A DNA stretch of 64,000 bases, taken from Sordariomycetes sp. S80-01Y. Lineage: Eukaryota > Ascomycota > Sordariomycetes. The translations under genes were made by a program, and so were the position numbers. The notes below the pieces were generated by a model. That model searched no databases. It had not been told where the DNA came from and saw nothing but the letters and a program-made list of their open reading frames with translations. Position 1 is the stretch's first letter, and each line of letters starts with the position of its first letter. Location of the stretch: the NCBI GenBank assembly GCA_037042185.1, contig JAXQJY010000020.1:1-64000 (forward strand), given 5' to 3'. Of this stretch, positions 23,024 through 36,080 are shown piece after piece.

Positions 23024-24577
23024 TCAAATACGTGCCGAGGCATCGCCGAACTCGTGCTCCCAATCATTGTGGTCCCACGTGAAGCCCTGTAGTGGCTCAT
23101 TCTTCTCCAGAGCCTCCAGATGCCAGTAGTTTTGGTCGGCAATGGAATAAGTGAGGTCATCGGAAGGAAGAGATGAGAGAAACGCATCAGGCATTGATTG
23201 CCACGGCTCCTCAGATGCGCAACGGGACATCGCCGGGTTTGAAACCCAGTCGCCAGAATTGTGCATGCCGCCATATGTTCTGACAATTGGCTCAGCGGAG
23301 GCAAACCGGGAGGAGGCGAGTTGCGAGGGCACGACGAATCCAGGCTCCTCCGATACCTCCCGGGAGGGTAAAAAGTCAGAGCCAGCATCAGGCAAGCTCG
23401 GGTCGATCGGGATATTGTCCGCAGTGATGTATGAGAACTGGGAAGGTGCCGGAGAGACCGATCGTTCTAGATCATGCCGCCACCCGAGGCGGGTAGGGTG
23501 GAGAAAACTATTCGCACGATCTGTTATCATCGGCCCAGCCTCATGGGCCACCGACATTGACGGCATGTAGAAGCCTCCGGTCAGATAGGAGCTCTCGAAG
23601 GGTTGAAGGATGGTCGGATCACTGTAAGGCATCCCATCGTAGACGTCATCTTGTACGTCTTGCGTAGGTTCCATGAATTCGGCGTCGTACTCATGTTTAG
23701 GATGATTCGGCGAGCTGAAAGCGGTGCCAGCACGACCCTCGTCATACTGACCCTTGCTCTGCGCCTTCTTGGCACCAGGCTTGTATTTGTAGTCGGGGAA
23801 GGCTTTCTTTAAGCCTTGCTTCTCAAGCTCTGAGTACTTCTCGTATGATCGCTTGAACTCGTCTGTCTCCATCTTCCAAGACTTCCCGACCAAAGCTACC
23901 AGCGGTGGCTGAGTTTTGGGCTGGTCAGGACGGAATCGGGCCAGCCACTCTTGTCCAACCTTGTTGTACGCCCGTTTGTAGAGGAAAAATATGTTGAGAT
24001 TCCTCTTAACGTATCCGTTTTGGTCGTAATCTGCAATTCTCTTTTCAATGCTTCGCGTTGCGTAGTCGGCGACGTCTATTGGCTGTATCCTGTTGTTGGC
24101 GGCCCAAACGGACAGAGGGCCCTCCAAGTCGTCGAAGCTGTCCTTTCCTACTTTATTCGATGCTCTCTTGGAAGCCCTAGTGTGTGGCCTTGTGTTTCTC
24201 GTTTGTCGGTAACTACCGTGGTCATTGTGGTCATCGTGGTCAACGTGTATCTTTGTGCGACATGGTGATTCTCGCGATCGTAACGCCATCTCACGAGAGC
24301 TAGCCCAAGGGGTGTCCTGATCCCGTTAGTCAAATGTGGAAAGCAAGGTGCTCCATCCACTCACCATTCCATAGTTCGGTATCCCGTGATGGCTTGGATG
24401 TAGGTCGAAAGACATCCCGTCGTCAGGTGGCGGTGTGCTGTAGTGCAACTGCCTAGCAGAGCATTTGCTCACTCGCGACCCGGGCCACGGACTGCTAGTG
24501 TGGTTGGTACCTGGCGTCGGTATGTATTGAAACCCGTCTGCAGAAGGGGTTGGCGAGGGCGTCACCATCTGAACCAT
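23024..24577 (-). CDS. HMG-box DNA-binding protein
   Basis: Two exons (24365-24577, 23024-24316) encode 501 aa, split by a 48-nt intron at codon phase 0. A single HMG box lies at about residues 174-250. It starts KRNLNIFFLYKRAYNK, has LVALVGKSWKMETDEFKRSY in the middle and ends FPDYKYKP, the style of fungal MATA_HMG/sequence-specific HMG proteins rather than abundant chromatin HMGB proteins. A basic His/Arg/Thr-rich segment precedes it. The remaining 250 residues are Ser/Pro/Glu/Asp-rich and probably disordered, as expected for an activation region. HMG proteins of this type regulate mating or sexual development in filamentous ascomycetes, but no mating-type locus marker (APN2, SLA2) is present here; the neighbouring SLA1 is a different gene from SLA2. 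The first ATG at 24577 was taken as the start. Confidence 0.85.
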
Positions 24578-25931
24578 GATGGCAAGGCTCGATGCTCGAC
24601 AGGGCAAGCGGTGTCTGGACTTGGTCTTCTGCGCTTATGGAATATCAGACCGATGATGAGATCGACAAGACCATGTGCCTTGATCAATTTCAAAAGGGGT
24701 TGAGTGTAGAGATAAGGAAGAAAGAAGTTCAAGAATGAAAGGGTGGGATGTGGTTTGTAGTATATTCAGATGCAAGTGGCTTCCAGCCACCTCGACCACC
24801 TATCCTCCTTTCGTCCATTAGGACATTCCGTTTAAGGCTCTAACGCTGTGCTGCGCCCAGAGCTTTGGAGGTAACAGATTATGGCCCTTTGTCGGCAGCA
24901 GCGATTCGCAGTGCCGGGCAGAGAGGCGACGCCATCGTAGTGGGTGCCTTAAGCCTCTGCAGCGTGAAGGCCACATCCACAAATAGGAAGTCAAGCGATA
25001 CTGCATACGGCCTAAAGGAAGATCCAAGATAGCAATAACTTAGTCGGGCCATGGTCGTTCTGCATCCCATGGGTCAAGAGCATGAGCTCAAACTACCGCG
25101 CAGGTGCCATTGTCTGGCCACGGCTAGACAAGCACCCCAAAAAAGTAATCAGGGAGATCCAATGGTCCAAGCTCCCGCATATTCTGCCAGATGGCAGACG
25201 CCACAAAGCTGCGATCCCTTGTGCGATTGGAATGATGGTTTCCAGGGATGGTGTGATTGCCATTCTGATTGGCTCAGGCGACGACCCAAGCAGCCATCAT
25301 TCGTGTCTGAATAGACTGTCAAACTCCATTCATACCGCCACCGCAGATGTTGGCTCGTCTCAAATCAAGGTCGAAAAGAGCTGCTGCGCAGCCCTTGGTT
25401 AAGCTTGATCGAACAGACCCTGAATGAAGTACCATATGCAGAGCATAAGGGACTAGGTTATCAGAGGCCTCAACTATTGCGAGGGGGGTAGGCATCGTTT
25501 GCCCGTTTACGCAAACGCAAACGGAACGAGATCCAGCGGAGATTGTGTCGGATGTTGTTTTGCCTAGGCATATATGCTGCAGCTTCCCTTCTCATGTGTT
25601 CCAATAAACAACGACACAGGTTGCGCTATAAGCTGCCAACAGTTGCCGGCATGACTTGCAATATCCATTACTAAGAAGCTGAGTCGCCTAACCATGCCTG
25701 TCGGAAGTACAGTTTTTTGTGGTCGACGTAGCACCAATATTCATGCTTAACACCTGCACTGCTGGACGGCTGTTTTGTTCTCGGATGGGAGAACGGAAGC
25801 CTTCTGGCAGATGAGTGCGTTGCTCTGGAGCAATGGATCGCTGGCTTGTTCAGAAGAGTAGGCGAGATGTTTAGGCCTGGTCTTTTGGTGTACCTTGCGC
25901 AGACCACATCCTTGCCTAGATCAATCCCTGG
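24578..25931. other. Intergenic region, 1.35 kb, no supported gene
   Basis: This holds the promoter of the HMG-box gene and the 3' flank of the PHD-finger gene. Frames such as 25082-25402 (+, 106 codons) and 25671-25907 (-, 78 codons) exist but have no recognisable domain, and I could not find splice partners. The region from about 25430 to 25700 is AT-richer than its surroundings. Confidence 0.5.
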
Positions 25932-28315
25932 TTACTTGGGAGCGGCAGGCCACAGAGGCTCTTGGTGTTTCGTCGGTGGAGTAAGAATAGGCTCTTGAGG
26001 CGAAGGCGTCAGTGTAATGCCCGGTGGTATCTTCGCAGGAGTCGCGCCATTGCTATTTGCCACGGATGCAAACGAATTCTGTGGAGAGTGCTTTGTCGGA
26101 GAGTTACCACCTTGAGATGGGAGGTTTCCGTTCTCCAAATGCGTGGCCCTGTAAATATCGCGGCTAATCGCAGGGGTACTGAGAGCTGATTCGGATACTG
26201 GATGCTGGTCTTGCAATTGCCCAAAGGAGCTTGAAGGCGTCTTCAGGAGAGATGCATCAGAAGAAGGCATAGGCGATTGCTGCACACCAACCATGCTGCT
26301 CCCTGCCCGCGTGTCGTGCGACGAAAATGCCTCCTTTTCCGGTGATGTCTTCAGGGGGGCCGTTGGCTGTTCATGGTTCCAACCGTTGAGGTGGTCAGCC
26401 GGTTGCCCATTCAGCTGATTCGGGTGTTCAATCGGAGCCAGCGGTGCCGGGCGAGCAACGGGAGCTAGATTCGGTGCTTCTTGAACAATCGAGGCGGGAA
26501 GTTGCTGATTCAGACCTTGCTGCGTGTCGGTGGAGTGAGTAGGAGGCCCCGGCTCTTTAGTAACTGCATTCGAGGGTACTTCAACACCAACATGTGTCTT
26601 GTCCCGACTCGGAAATTGCTCTGCCTCATGCGACTGTTGAGACTGGGAGCTTGAGGGGCGGACCTTGAGCTTGATGGTGGTCTTGGGGCGGTTCAGGGCC
26701 TCTCGCTTACGTTTCTGACACTCGCCGCACACGAAGTGAAAGTCAGGACGCTCGGCCTCGGATTCACTGATACCAAGGCACTGGCTGTGCTGCCAGACAT
26801 TGCACTCCTCACAAGCGACGCTGTGTGTGCCATCATCCACCTGACCATAGAGACCACAGATGCAGTCAAATATCCAATCTTCATCCTCATCCTCGAGATC
26901 TTTCAATGCCTGCTTGTTCTTCTCAATTTCGGCTTGCAGGCGACGTTCGGAAGAGCGACCGGAACCATCGTCCAGACGGCGGCTGTCTTCTGACAGCTGA
27001 GCTAGCTCTTCCTCGTGTTGGATGCGACGTGCTTCTCTCTCCCTTAAGCGCTGGCCTCTGGAGGCCATTCTGAAGTCTCTCTCTTTCTCTCTCTTTACGC
27101 GAGCTTGCTCTTCAAGACGCTCCGCCTCTTCCGCCCGACGTTGCTGCAAAAGCTCCTCTCGTGCCTGTTCCTCGTGCTTCTTTTGCTCTTCCTTGCCAGC
27201 TAGTCGACTCGATCGCTTCGCATTGGCCATCTTGGCGAGGCTGAGGAGTTCGCGTTCCCTTTGTTGGATCTTCCTCTTTCTGCTCTCTTCCTGCTTCTCA
27301 AGTATTGGCAATAAGTGTTCTTCGATTTGTCGGCGCAAGATTTTCTCGTTCTCGTCGCGAGACTTGCGGAATCCATCGACTAGCCGGCGGACTTCCTCGA
27401 CGGTGACGGCAAGGCATTCCCACTTCTGGCCACCGAGCCCGTCATCCGGTGTTCCGTGAGGTTCGTGCTCTTGTACTTCCATTGGAACGTCTCCTTCATC
27501 CTCGTTCTCAAGAGTTACTCTGCGTCGCTTGCTCGATCGTCGGCCGGCCCGGAAAGCCTTCGTACTCTTCTTCTTCTTCGTCGCCTTGGGCGGCTCTGGA
27601 GGGGCATCGGTCAGGCGGTACACTCGGTTGTCGTCGAGAACAAAGTAGGTGCGGTCTTCGCTATCCCAGCCGTAAGGTTCTATCCGCTGCCAAGAAGTCA
27701 GCCTCGTCACGTCCGAACTCGATGGTGGTGACCTACCCATTCAGCTTGCTCACTATCCTTCTGCTCCTCCATTTTGTCCCTGATGCGGTCGGGATATATC
27801 ATGGTCCATTGTGTCAATTGCTGCAGAACGCGGATCTGCACCGCCGTTAGCACATGAGGTTGTCGATAGGCCAAACAACACACCTTTGTAAAAACGTCGA
27901 AGTCTCGAAACGGGAGGGGGGTCTCGTCATCGCCGAAGGGGTTGCGATCGGGTGCCTTGTCGAGGTATTGCTTTCGTGCTTGGCTGTCAAAGATATCGTG
28001 CCTGAAGAAAAGTAAGCATTGCACTGCTTTGCTTGGGGCGGTTGCAACATACGTTAAGCCGCGATGTGACGATATTAGCTTGAGGATGGCTAGGGCGATG
28101 TCTGAGAGCAAGTCTGAAGATGGTTTTAGACACTCCATTTCAAGGTCCTCGATGTCGATAGCCTCGTCGATCTTGGCAGCCTTCCCGAAAATGAAGATCC
28201 ATTGCGACAAGTTGGCAAACTGCCACATGCTGCGAATGCGTGTGAGCAGCGAGTTGTCGGTTGGTGCCGTGCCGTCATCGGCGTCCTCGACGACGGATCT
28301 TTTGCGGGACGGCAT
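25932..28315 (-). CDS. PHD-finger chromatin protein with RSF1/DDT-like N-terminus
   Basis: Four exons (28053-28315, 27884-28001, 27737-27835, 25932-27686) encode 744 aa. The N-terminal 160 residues resemble the DDT/RSF1-type region of chromatin-remodelling accessory proteins, with HRGLTHDIFDSQARKQYLDK, RNPFGDDE and FTKIRVLQQLTQWTM, followed by RIEPYGWDSEDRTYFVLDDN. Residues 273-427 are a long Glu/Arg/Lys-rich coiled coil. A PHD finger with a Cys4-His-Cys3 pattern (CICG... CEECNVWQHSQC ...CGEC) lies at about 434-483 and probably reads a histone tail. The C-terminal 260 residues are Ser/Pro/Gln-rich and disordered. It is probably nuclear. Introns are 51, 48 and 50 nt; the first two are multiples of three without stops, so an unspliced message would still be readable. 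It diverges from CCH1 across about 630 bp. Confidence 0.88.
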
Positions 28316-28947
28316 CGTCGCAGCGAGAAGGGGCGTACGGACGCCTCAATAGTTCTGGTCGGGCAGAACAATGTAGAAGAGACGTGAGCGCGAAATTTGA
28401 GATTAGGCTTGCAACGAAAGTTTGTAAAGCGCGTGTTGAGGTTGGTCAAAAACCTCGTCCGAATCGAGGCGCGTTTTGGGCGGTGCAGGTCAAAGTTGGC
28501 GCGTTCGCCTTCCCTGTATGCGTAGTAATTTTTGGAGCTAAGGCGCCTCAGCCATAGCCGTCAGACTGCCCCACAACAATGCGCGGCCCCGGGGGAACCT
28601 GGAGGTGCGAGGGCCAAATCGCACGGTAGATATCCCCCATGATAAGAGTAGCTGTACAGTGCGGGTAGCAGAACCCTGTTCGTAATCCTCGTCTGAACCA
28701 CCCTTGGACCCTCGCTCCTCCTGCATTGGCATGTGCCTGTGCCTGTGCCTGTCGACGGGCAACACCACAGCTGCGACAGATCTGACGGCTGCTTCGCCTC
28801 ATCGTTCACTTCTTCGTTCGTTTCTCCTAATCTTTCTCCCTTTCCTTCCTGTTGGTCATGTTGCGCATCACCCCCCGATTTTAAGCGATACACGCGGCTG
28901 TAGGACCACATTGAATCTAATTCGGGGGCAGATTGTCGTCGACGCCT
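28316..28947. promoter_or_regulatory. Shared divergent promoter of the PHD-finger gene and CCH1
   Basis: The two start codons face away from each other across 632 bp, so the interval must contain both promoters. It includes three tandem TGTGCC units at about 28732-28751 and pyrimidine-rich stretches around 28790-28850 on the CCH1 side. No gene is supported inside it. Confidence 0.7.
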
Positions 28948-31900
28948 ATGTCTTCCGGACCTCCGGGCGGCCATGGGGCGCCGCGACGACAGTCAATCCC
29001 TTTGCGAGACCTTGCCCACGATGACGCCTATCGCGACGACTCCAGCCGGCATCTGGAGCCTGTGCGGCGACCCGCATCGCCTGGCCATCAGCCTGCCGCG
29101 TCGAATTACTGGGATCAGCCCTACGACGCTCGATCAGATGGGGGAATCAGCGATGTCTCGTCAATCGATCCAGCTGCTTTGCAGTTTGCCTTGCCCCCCG
29201 AATTCCGCGACCCCGGACCTGTGACTTCGACACCATATCAAGCGCCGTATGCGGAGGACTCTCCAAATGGCGACTACCCAGATCTTGCCGACACGGATAC
29301 GGTGCCCTTGACCTCCCGCGCCCAGCCGATCTCTGGTGGACTTTCGCCAAATGCCACCGACACCAACGATGCGAAGAATCGAGATAGCTTCCAGACTGTC
29401 TCCGACGTTGACAACAGGGGATCCAGAGGGCGAGAGACCCTACACCCGGACGTTGACATGGAACAAGGTCGGAGGGGAAGAAGGAACAACTTTGGCATGT
29501 CTTTGATGCCACAAGAATACCATCGATCCTCGCGGTCTTCGTCTCCGTCAGGGGCGCTGCAGCGCGCTGGCTCAGTCGTGCGCGCCATGTCACAGAGAGT
29601 TGTCAACATCAGTGGTGATGCTGAAATAGCGGAACAAAGAGCTTCAAGACATCGATCTAGGTCGCCTGCAGGCTCGGAGCGAAGCTACGGTCGTGAACGA
29701 GCCTCTTCAGTCTTCCAAGATACCGCATATCATTCACCTGCTGCGCAAGCCAACATGGAAAAGACAAGTGGACAGGAGTATCTGTCCACCGAGATGCCAA
29801 TGCCGGGACCCCGACAGCCTGCCCCGAATCCTCTCAAAGGGACGACTTTAAACGTCTTCAGCTCAGACAGTCGCGTCAGGAACTGGTTTTGCAATCTTCT
29901 GGTTAATGCCTATACCGAACCGCTCATTCTATTACTCATCGTGTTGCAAACAATCGTCCTCACAATTGAGTCTGCACCGAACGTCTTCAAAGATGGTAAA
30001 GGCAGACCGGAAAGATGGGGTCAGCAATGGACGGACTGGGCAATGCTTGCCCTGTTCATTGTCTTCACATTTGAGCTCATTGCTCGAATTATCGTGTCAG
30101 GATTCATCCTGAATGCCGCCGAGTACAGCACTATCGACCGCTCAAAGGGCATTCGTGTAGCTGTCGCCAACCAGTACAGGGCTATTTTCCAGCCGCAACG
30201 ACACAAAACGATCAAAGCGAATAGCATGCAATTCCCTCCCGAACCCTCAGCCATAGCGCGCTCTCTGACGACTCTGATGCAAGGACAACAGGCTTTACCG
30301 GAGACCCTCGAGGAGCAGCAACGTTACCAGCTCGCCCGTCGGGCATTTTTGCGACACTCCTTCAACCGACTGGATTTCGTTGCCGTTGTTTCATTCTGGC
30401 TGTCATTTATTCTGGGGATAAGCGGTCTTGAGAGTCAGCATCATATCTATATCTTCAAGATGCTCAGCTGTCTTCGTATTCTGAGGCTACTCGCCCTAAC
30501 ACACGGGACGGCCATCATACTGCGAAGCTTGAAGAAGGCAGCGCCGCTTCTGGTTAGGGTCGCGTTCTTGATTGTCTTCTTCTGGTTGCTCTTCGCCATT
30601 ATCGGTGTCCAGAGTTTCAAATCAAGTCTGAGCCGCCAATGCGTATGGCTCGACCCCCAGAATCCAAGCGATCTCGATGCCTCATATACCAATGAATTCC
30701 AGTTCTGTGGGGGGTATAGACAAAACGATACTGGTGAGGTGCAGCCATGGGTCCAAATGTCGATCCCTGGATCACTCAACGATCTGAGAGATGGCACCAA
30801 CAAAGGCAAAGGCTTCATATGCCCTCGAGGGTCCTTGTGTCTTGAGCAAGAAAACCCATACGAAAACACTGTCAACTTCGACAACATCATTCATTCGCTC
30901 GAGCTTGTCTTCGTCATCATGAGCGCCAATACTTTCACGGACCTTATGTACTACACCATGGACTCGGACTACTCCTTCGCGGCTTTGTTCTTCGGAGCTG
31001 GTATCATGATTCTCACTCTGTGGCTCGTCAACTTGTTGATTGCCGTCATCACATCCTCTTTCCAAGTCATCCGAGAAGAGAGCAAGTCGAGTGCTTTCAC
31101 GGCCGATCATCACCGGTCGCTTACCCCCGACCCCGAGGAATCATATCGTCGAGCGCCTCCATTGCAGAGGATTTACCACAAGACTCGATTTTTCTGGGTA
31201 GTCGTGATAGCCTTTGGCTTGCTGTGCCAGTCTATGCGGTCATCAACCATGTCCGCACAACGGGAAGAATTTATCGACGTTGCAGAAATCGTCGTCACCA
31301 TCGTGCTTGACATTGATATGGTGCTACGAATCCTAGCCAATTGGCGCAATTTTCATCGGAGCAGACGGAATCTTTTTGATCTTTTTCTTGCGGTAATTAC
31401 GTCAATCATTTTGCTGCCGCCTATTCGCGAGCACCGCGCCTACCAATGGCTTACGGTCTTTCAAATCTTGCGAGCATATCGAGTGGTCATGGCCATTCCC
31501 ATCACACGCAAGCTCATCATGCTGGTATTGGGAAATGCAGCCGGTATCGCCAACCTCATGATGTTTGTTTTCCTGATGACATTCCTGATGGCCATCCTGG
31601 CAGCTCAGCTCTTCCGAGGCGAGATTCCCGTATACGACGATGGTGAACTCAACACCGTCTCGTTCTATACGATCTACAACTCTTTCCTTGGCATGTACCA
31701 AGTTTTAACCTCAGAGAATTGGACGGGCATTCTTTACTCGGTCACATCCTATACGACTCAGCACCACACCTCTTGGATAGGTGCAGCTTTCTTGGTTGGA
31801 TGGTTCATTCTGTCCTTTTTCATTCTCATCAACATGTTTATTGCTGTCATTCAGGAAAATTTCGACATATCCGAAGACGAAAAACGACTCGAGCAAGTCA

Positions 31901-34900
31901 AGGCTTTCTTACAGCGGAAGGAATTGGGGAGCTCCTCAAGTAATCTGGCCCTCTCGACAATTTTCACACTCGGCAGGAACCGCCAGAGGCGAGATCCCCT
32001 CGACTATGGACCAGCAATGACGGAAATGCTGCTCAAAGACGCAGTCGTCCGCGAGTTCCTCGACGAGCCCGGCCAACCACAGCAGGATACATCGGACGGC
32101 CAGCAAGGACCGCCAACCCGTGCGACAACCAATCTCTTGGGTGACATCAAACCTGGACTCTTGTCCAAGGCCTGGGGCAAGATAGTTCGAAGAATTGCTC
32201 GGAGGGAGCCAAATCCCTTTTATTCGAATATCGACTTCAATAAGATGAAGGAAACCCTGGATGCTCGACAAATGGCACAGCAGGCTGTTTCGGCATCTAC
32301 CGAACGGCGGAAAGCTCAGCGCGAGTACCTCACGAAGCACCCCAAGTATAACATCTCGCTATATATATTCAAGCCAAGCAACAAAATCCGCCGCATGTGC
32401 CAGAGACTTGTCGGCCCGGCAAGGGGAAGCGAGCGGTTCGATGGTCTGGAGCCCAACAAGATCGCATGGTACTCTTTCTCAGCTTTCATTTACGCAGCCA
32501 TTGTTGCAATGGTGGTCATAGCATGCATTACTACGCCGCTGTACCAAAGGGAGTATCAGGATACTCCGGGGAATCATGTCCTGAATTGGTACGTATGGAC
32601 AGACCTGGGTTTTGCTGTCTTGTTCTCGGCGGAGAGCGTGATCAAAGTCATTGCCGATGGCCTTATCGCCACGCCTAACGCATACCTTCGAAGCTCGTGG
32701 GGCATCGTCGATGCTGTGGTATTGATAACCCTATGGATTAACGTCGGAACCCTAATTGTCAACGACGGCACTATCTCGAGGGCCATCGGCGCCTTCAAGG
32801 CTTTCAGAGCGCTGCGTCTCCTCAACGTCAGTAACAGTGCACGGGATACCTTCCACTCGCTTATCATTGTCGGATGGTGGAAGATCTTTGGAGCTGCCTT
32901 CATCTCCATCTCGCTGTTGATCCCGTTCGCCATCTACGGCCTCAATCTTTTTCACAGTCTTCTCGTATCTTGCAACGACGGCTCTGACAATATTGTCACA
33001 CTCAACCAGTGCTTTGGCGAATTCGACAGCGCCCCATTCAGCGAGGACTGGCCATTCCTCGCACCTCGCGTTGCTCAAAACCCGGCCAGAAACTTTGATG
33101 ACTTTGCCTCGTCACTCTTCACGCTCTTCCAGATCGTCAGCCAGGAAGGCTGGACCGACACGTCTTTCGCTGTTCAAGCCATCACCCAGGTTGGGATGCA
33201 GCCACGGGACCTCGCTTCCGAAGGCAACGCGCTCTTCTTCGTGGCCTTCAACCTTCTGGCAACTGTCTTCGTCCTTACTCTGTTCATCTCCGTCTTTATG
33301 CGAAACTACACCGAGCAGACGGGCGTCGCCTACCTCACGGCCGAGCAACGGTCGTGGCTCGAGCTTCGCAAGCTCTTGCGACACATCTCACCCTCTAAGA
33401 GCTCATATGACCGTTCTGGCGCTCAGAAATGGAAACTTTGGTGCCACAAGAGAGCGATTGAGAAACGAGGCAAGTGGCATCAAGGCATCACAGTCGTCCT
33501 GGTGCTGCACCTGATTCTGCTGGTTGTTGAATACAGAGGAGAGCCTGACTGGTGGTCTATCGTTCGGAGCGTCATGTTCCTCGTCTTCATTCTGATCTAT
33601 ATCGTCAACATAACGATCAGAATAGTTGGTCTGGGCTGGGCGCGCTTCCGACGCAGCTCCTGGGACCTCTACTCCTTGGCATGTGTTTTTGGATCATTTG
33701 TTTCGACCATTGCGCTGATCGGCTCCGCTGAGGCGCGCGAAACATTGATGCAAGTCCATAAGTTCTTCCTGGTATCGGTGCTCCTGCTTATTATCCCTCG
33801 AAACGATGCACTCGACCAACTCTTCAAGACAGCCGCCGCCTCCCTGCCAGTCATCGGCAATCTTCTCGCAACATGGCTTGTGCTGTTCCTGGTCTTCGCA
33901 ATAGCATTTACGCAAGCGTTCAGTCTCACTCGCTTTGGAGCAGAGGCAGAAAGCGACATTAACTTCCGCAGCGTTCCTAAAGCTCTGATTCTGCTGTTTA
34001 GGATGAGTTTTGGAGAGGGCTGGAACGATGTGATGGAGGACTATGCCGGTATCGAGCCACCCCTGTGCGTGGAGGGCGAGGACTTTTTCGAAAGCGACTG
34101 CGGCAGCAAGCCGTGGGCCAGGTTTCTGTTCGTTTCATGGAACCTTCTCAGCATGTACATCTTTGTCAACTTGTTCGTCTCGCTCATCTACGAGAGCTTT
34201 TCGTACGTCTACCAAAGGTCCAGTTGGGTGGCTGCCGTTGATCGAGACGAAATTCGTCGCTTCAAAGAGGCCTGGCGCAGCGTCGATCCCAACGGAACGG
34301 GCGCCATCAGCAAAGAGACCTTCCCACGTCTTCTTGGCGAACTTTCCGGTGTCTTCCAGATGCGCATTTACGATCCCGAGGACTCAGTCAACAATATCAT
34401 GGAAGACGTTCGTGGAGGAGACGTGAAAACAGCGCGCCACATGTCTATGGCGACGACCAGTAACCTCCATGAGGATCTCGACATCGACAAGCTCAATCAC
34501 AGACTAGCACAACTGGATGTAGCCAAGATCCGCGAAAGACGCCGTCTCTTTAACATCTTCTACGAGGAGGTGCTCGTGAGCGCTGACCCGGACAAGGGCA
34601 TCACGTTCACTAGCGTGCTGATGATTCTTGCGCACTACAACATCATCAACGACAGCAAGAGTTTGAAGTTAGTTGCGCCTGCCGTATGTCCCTATCGTTT
34701 GCTAACATGCTTAGGCTGGACGAATTTTTACGTCGCCGTGCTCGTCTCCAGCGAGTCGACGACTCAGTACGTCGAAAGACGGTCCAAGGTTTCTTCGATA
34801 CGCTGTACTGGTCGAGGCGTTTCAAGAAACACATGCAAGCCAGGCAATCCGCGCGTATGACTGGTATTCCGCAGTTGGGCATACCTGACATCTTTGTCGA

Positions 34901-35285
34901 CGACGAAGAGGGCGACGGCGACGTTAAACGCCAGAGCTCACGGCGGCCTTCAACCCACGCTGGCTCGCCCACACATCTCAGCGTTGATGCCAATTTCGGT
35001 CAGCGAGGCTCGGTGGGATCATCGGACCTGGTATGGCAAAGCGGAACGACGCACCCATTGAGCCTTCCTCGTTCCACGACGTCGACGCCATCACCCCCAG
35101 GGACACCTTCTGGATTTGGCTTCGACCTACTGGAATCCCAGAGCCAGTCTGGCGAGCTCAGCCGGCGAGGCAGCGCAGTCAGCCCGGCACAGGCGCGCAA
35201 CATGCTGGAGGACACGGTCTGGCTCGACAGCATTCGTCGCAGCACCACGACGCGACGATCAGACCGGGGATCAGGGTACCGATAA
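28948..35285 (+). CDS. CCH1: High-affinity voltage-gated-type calcium channel alpha subunit Cch1
   Basis: Two exons (28948-34667, 34715-35285) encode 2,096 aa. The protein has four repeated six-helix ion-channel domains; S4-like segments rich in Arg are visible, for example LRILRLLALTHG, ILRAYRVVMAIPITRKL and FKAFRALRLLN. Pore-loop residues read Asn661 (SANTFTD), Glu923 (TSENWTG), Glu1400 (SQEGWTD) and Glu1690 (FGEGWND). An EF-hand-like segment follows domain IV (about 1770-1830). The N-terminal 300 residues are Ser/Arg-rich and disordered. With Mid1, Cch1 forms the plasma-membrane high-affinity calcium influx system used in low calcium, mating and ER or azole stress. The 47-nt intron near the 3' end joins the channel to a Ser/Pro-rich 190-residue tail. 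The true start is the ATG at 28948; the open frame extends slightly upstream without another ATG. Confidence 0.96.
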
Positions 35286-36080
35286 GCGGATCTAGGCTAG
35301 GCCGAGAGCTTAGCACGCCCGCCTGGACCCTCTGGACAGTGCCGGTAAACAAGACCCTAGATTTCACGATGCGATGCAATTTTGAATAGTTAGTATAGAT
35401 CTCAACCAGAAGCGTGGCGTTTGTGGTTATTTTGGGAGTCAAAGACATAGAGGACGATGCATGGTGTATGTAGTATCAAAGGAGAAGTTAGGGAGGAATC
35501 TTCCCCTGCTGGAGTTTCAAGTCAAAGAGAAGCATGAATGCTCAACACTGCCGCACAAGCGAACACTGCCGTTTCCGTCAATTGCTCTGCCTCGTGACAG
35601 GAGCGCGAACCGTTTTCAGGGGCACCAGCGTCGCAGAACCGTGGACCTGAAACGACGGGGCCGGCACGGATCCCTGCCACCGTCACGATGGTGCCTCAGT
35701 CTCTCAGGTTGGGGGAGAGAGGCCGTTTGATGAGCCCTTTTTGCTGAGGCCAGTTTGGGATTCGGGATCCTGATGGACTGAATAAAATACGATGGGCTGC
35801 TCTCCGGTCGGGGGTTTTTTCTACGTCGTTCGTTGTCGTTGCTCAAGTGTAGCGCTGTTTTGCTGGCTGAATTACACCTTTCTTCTCTTCACTCTTTTCA
35901 CATCAAATCCAACTTTAGTATCAGGCAGGCCCTGAATCCATTCTTTCCGAAAACTTCCCAGAGTGTTGCGCTTACTGCCCTCCTATACGCCAACTCTCAT
36001 CACACGGCCGCCGACCACAGACCGCACTACACCACCACCACCACACACATTCCCACTCTAAGCGCCCAAAACGACGCACC
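35286..36080. other. Intergenic region
   Basis: This holds the 3' flank of CCH1 and, from about 35830, a pyrimidine-rich leader with CACCACCACCAC-type repeats just before the small gene at 36081. Frames here (for example 35461-35730) have no recognisable domain. Confidence 0.55.

Noticed and set aside
23024-24577. HMG-box gene considered as part of a mating-type locus.
   Set aside because: No alpha-box gene or the usual flanking genes (APN2, SLA2) are present; SLA1 at 2.3-5.7 kb is a different gene. A general HMG regulator is the safer reading.
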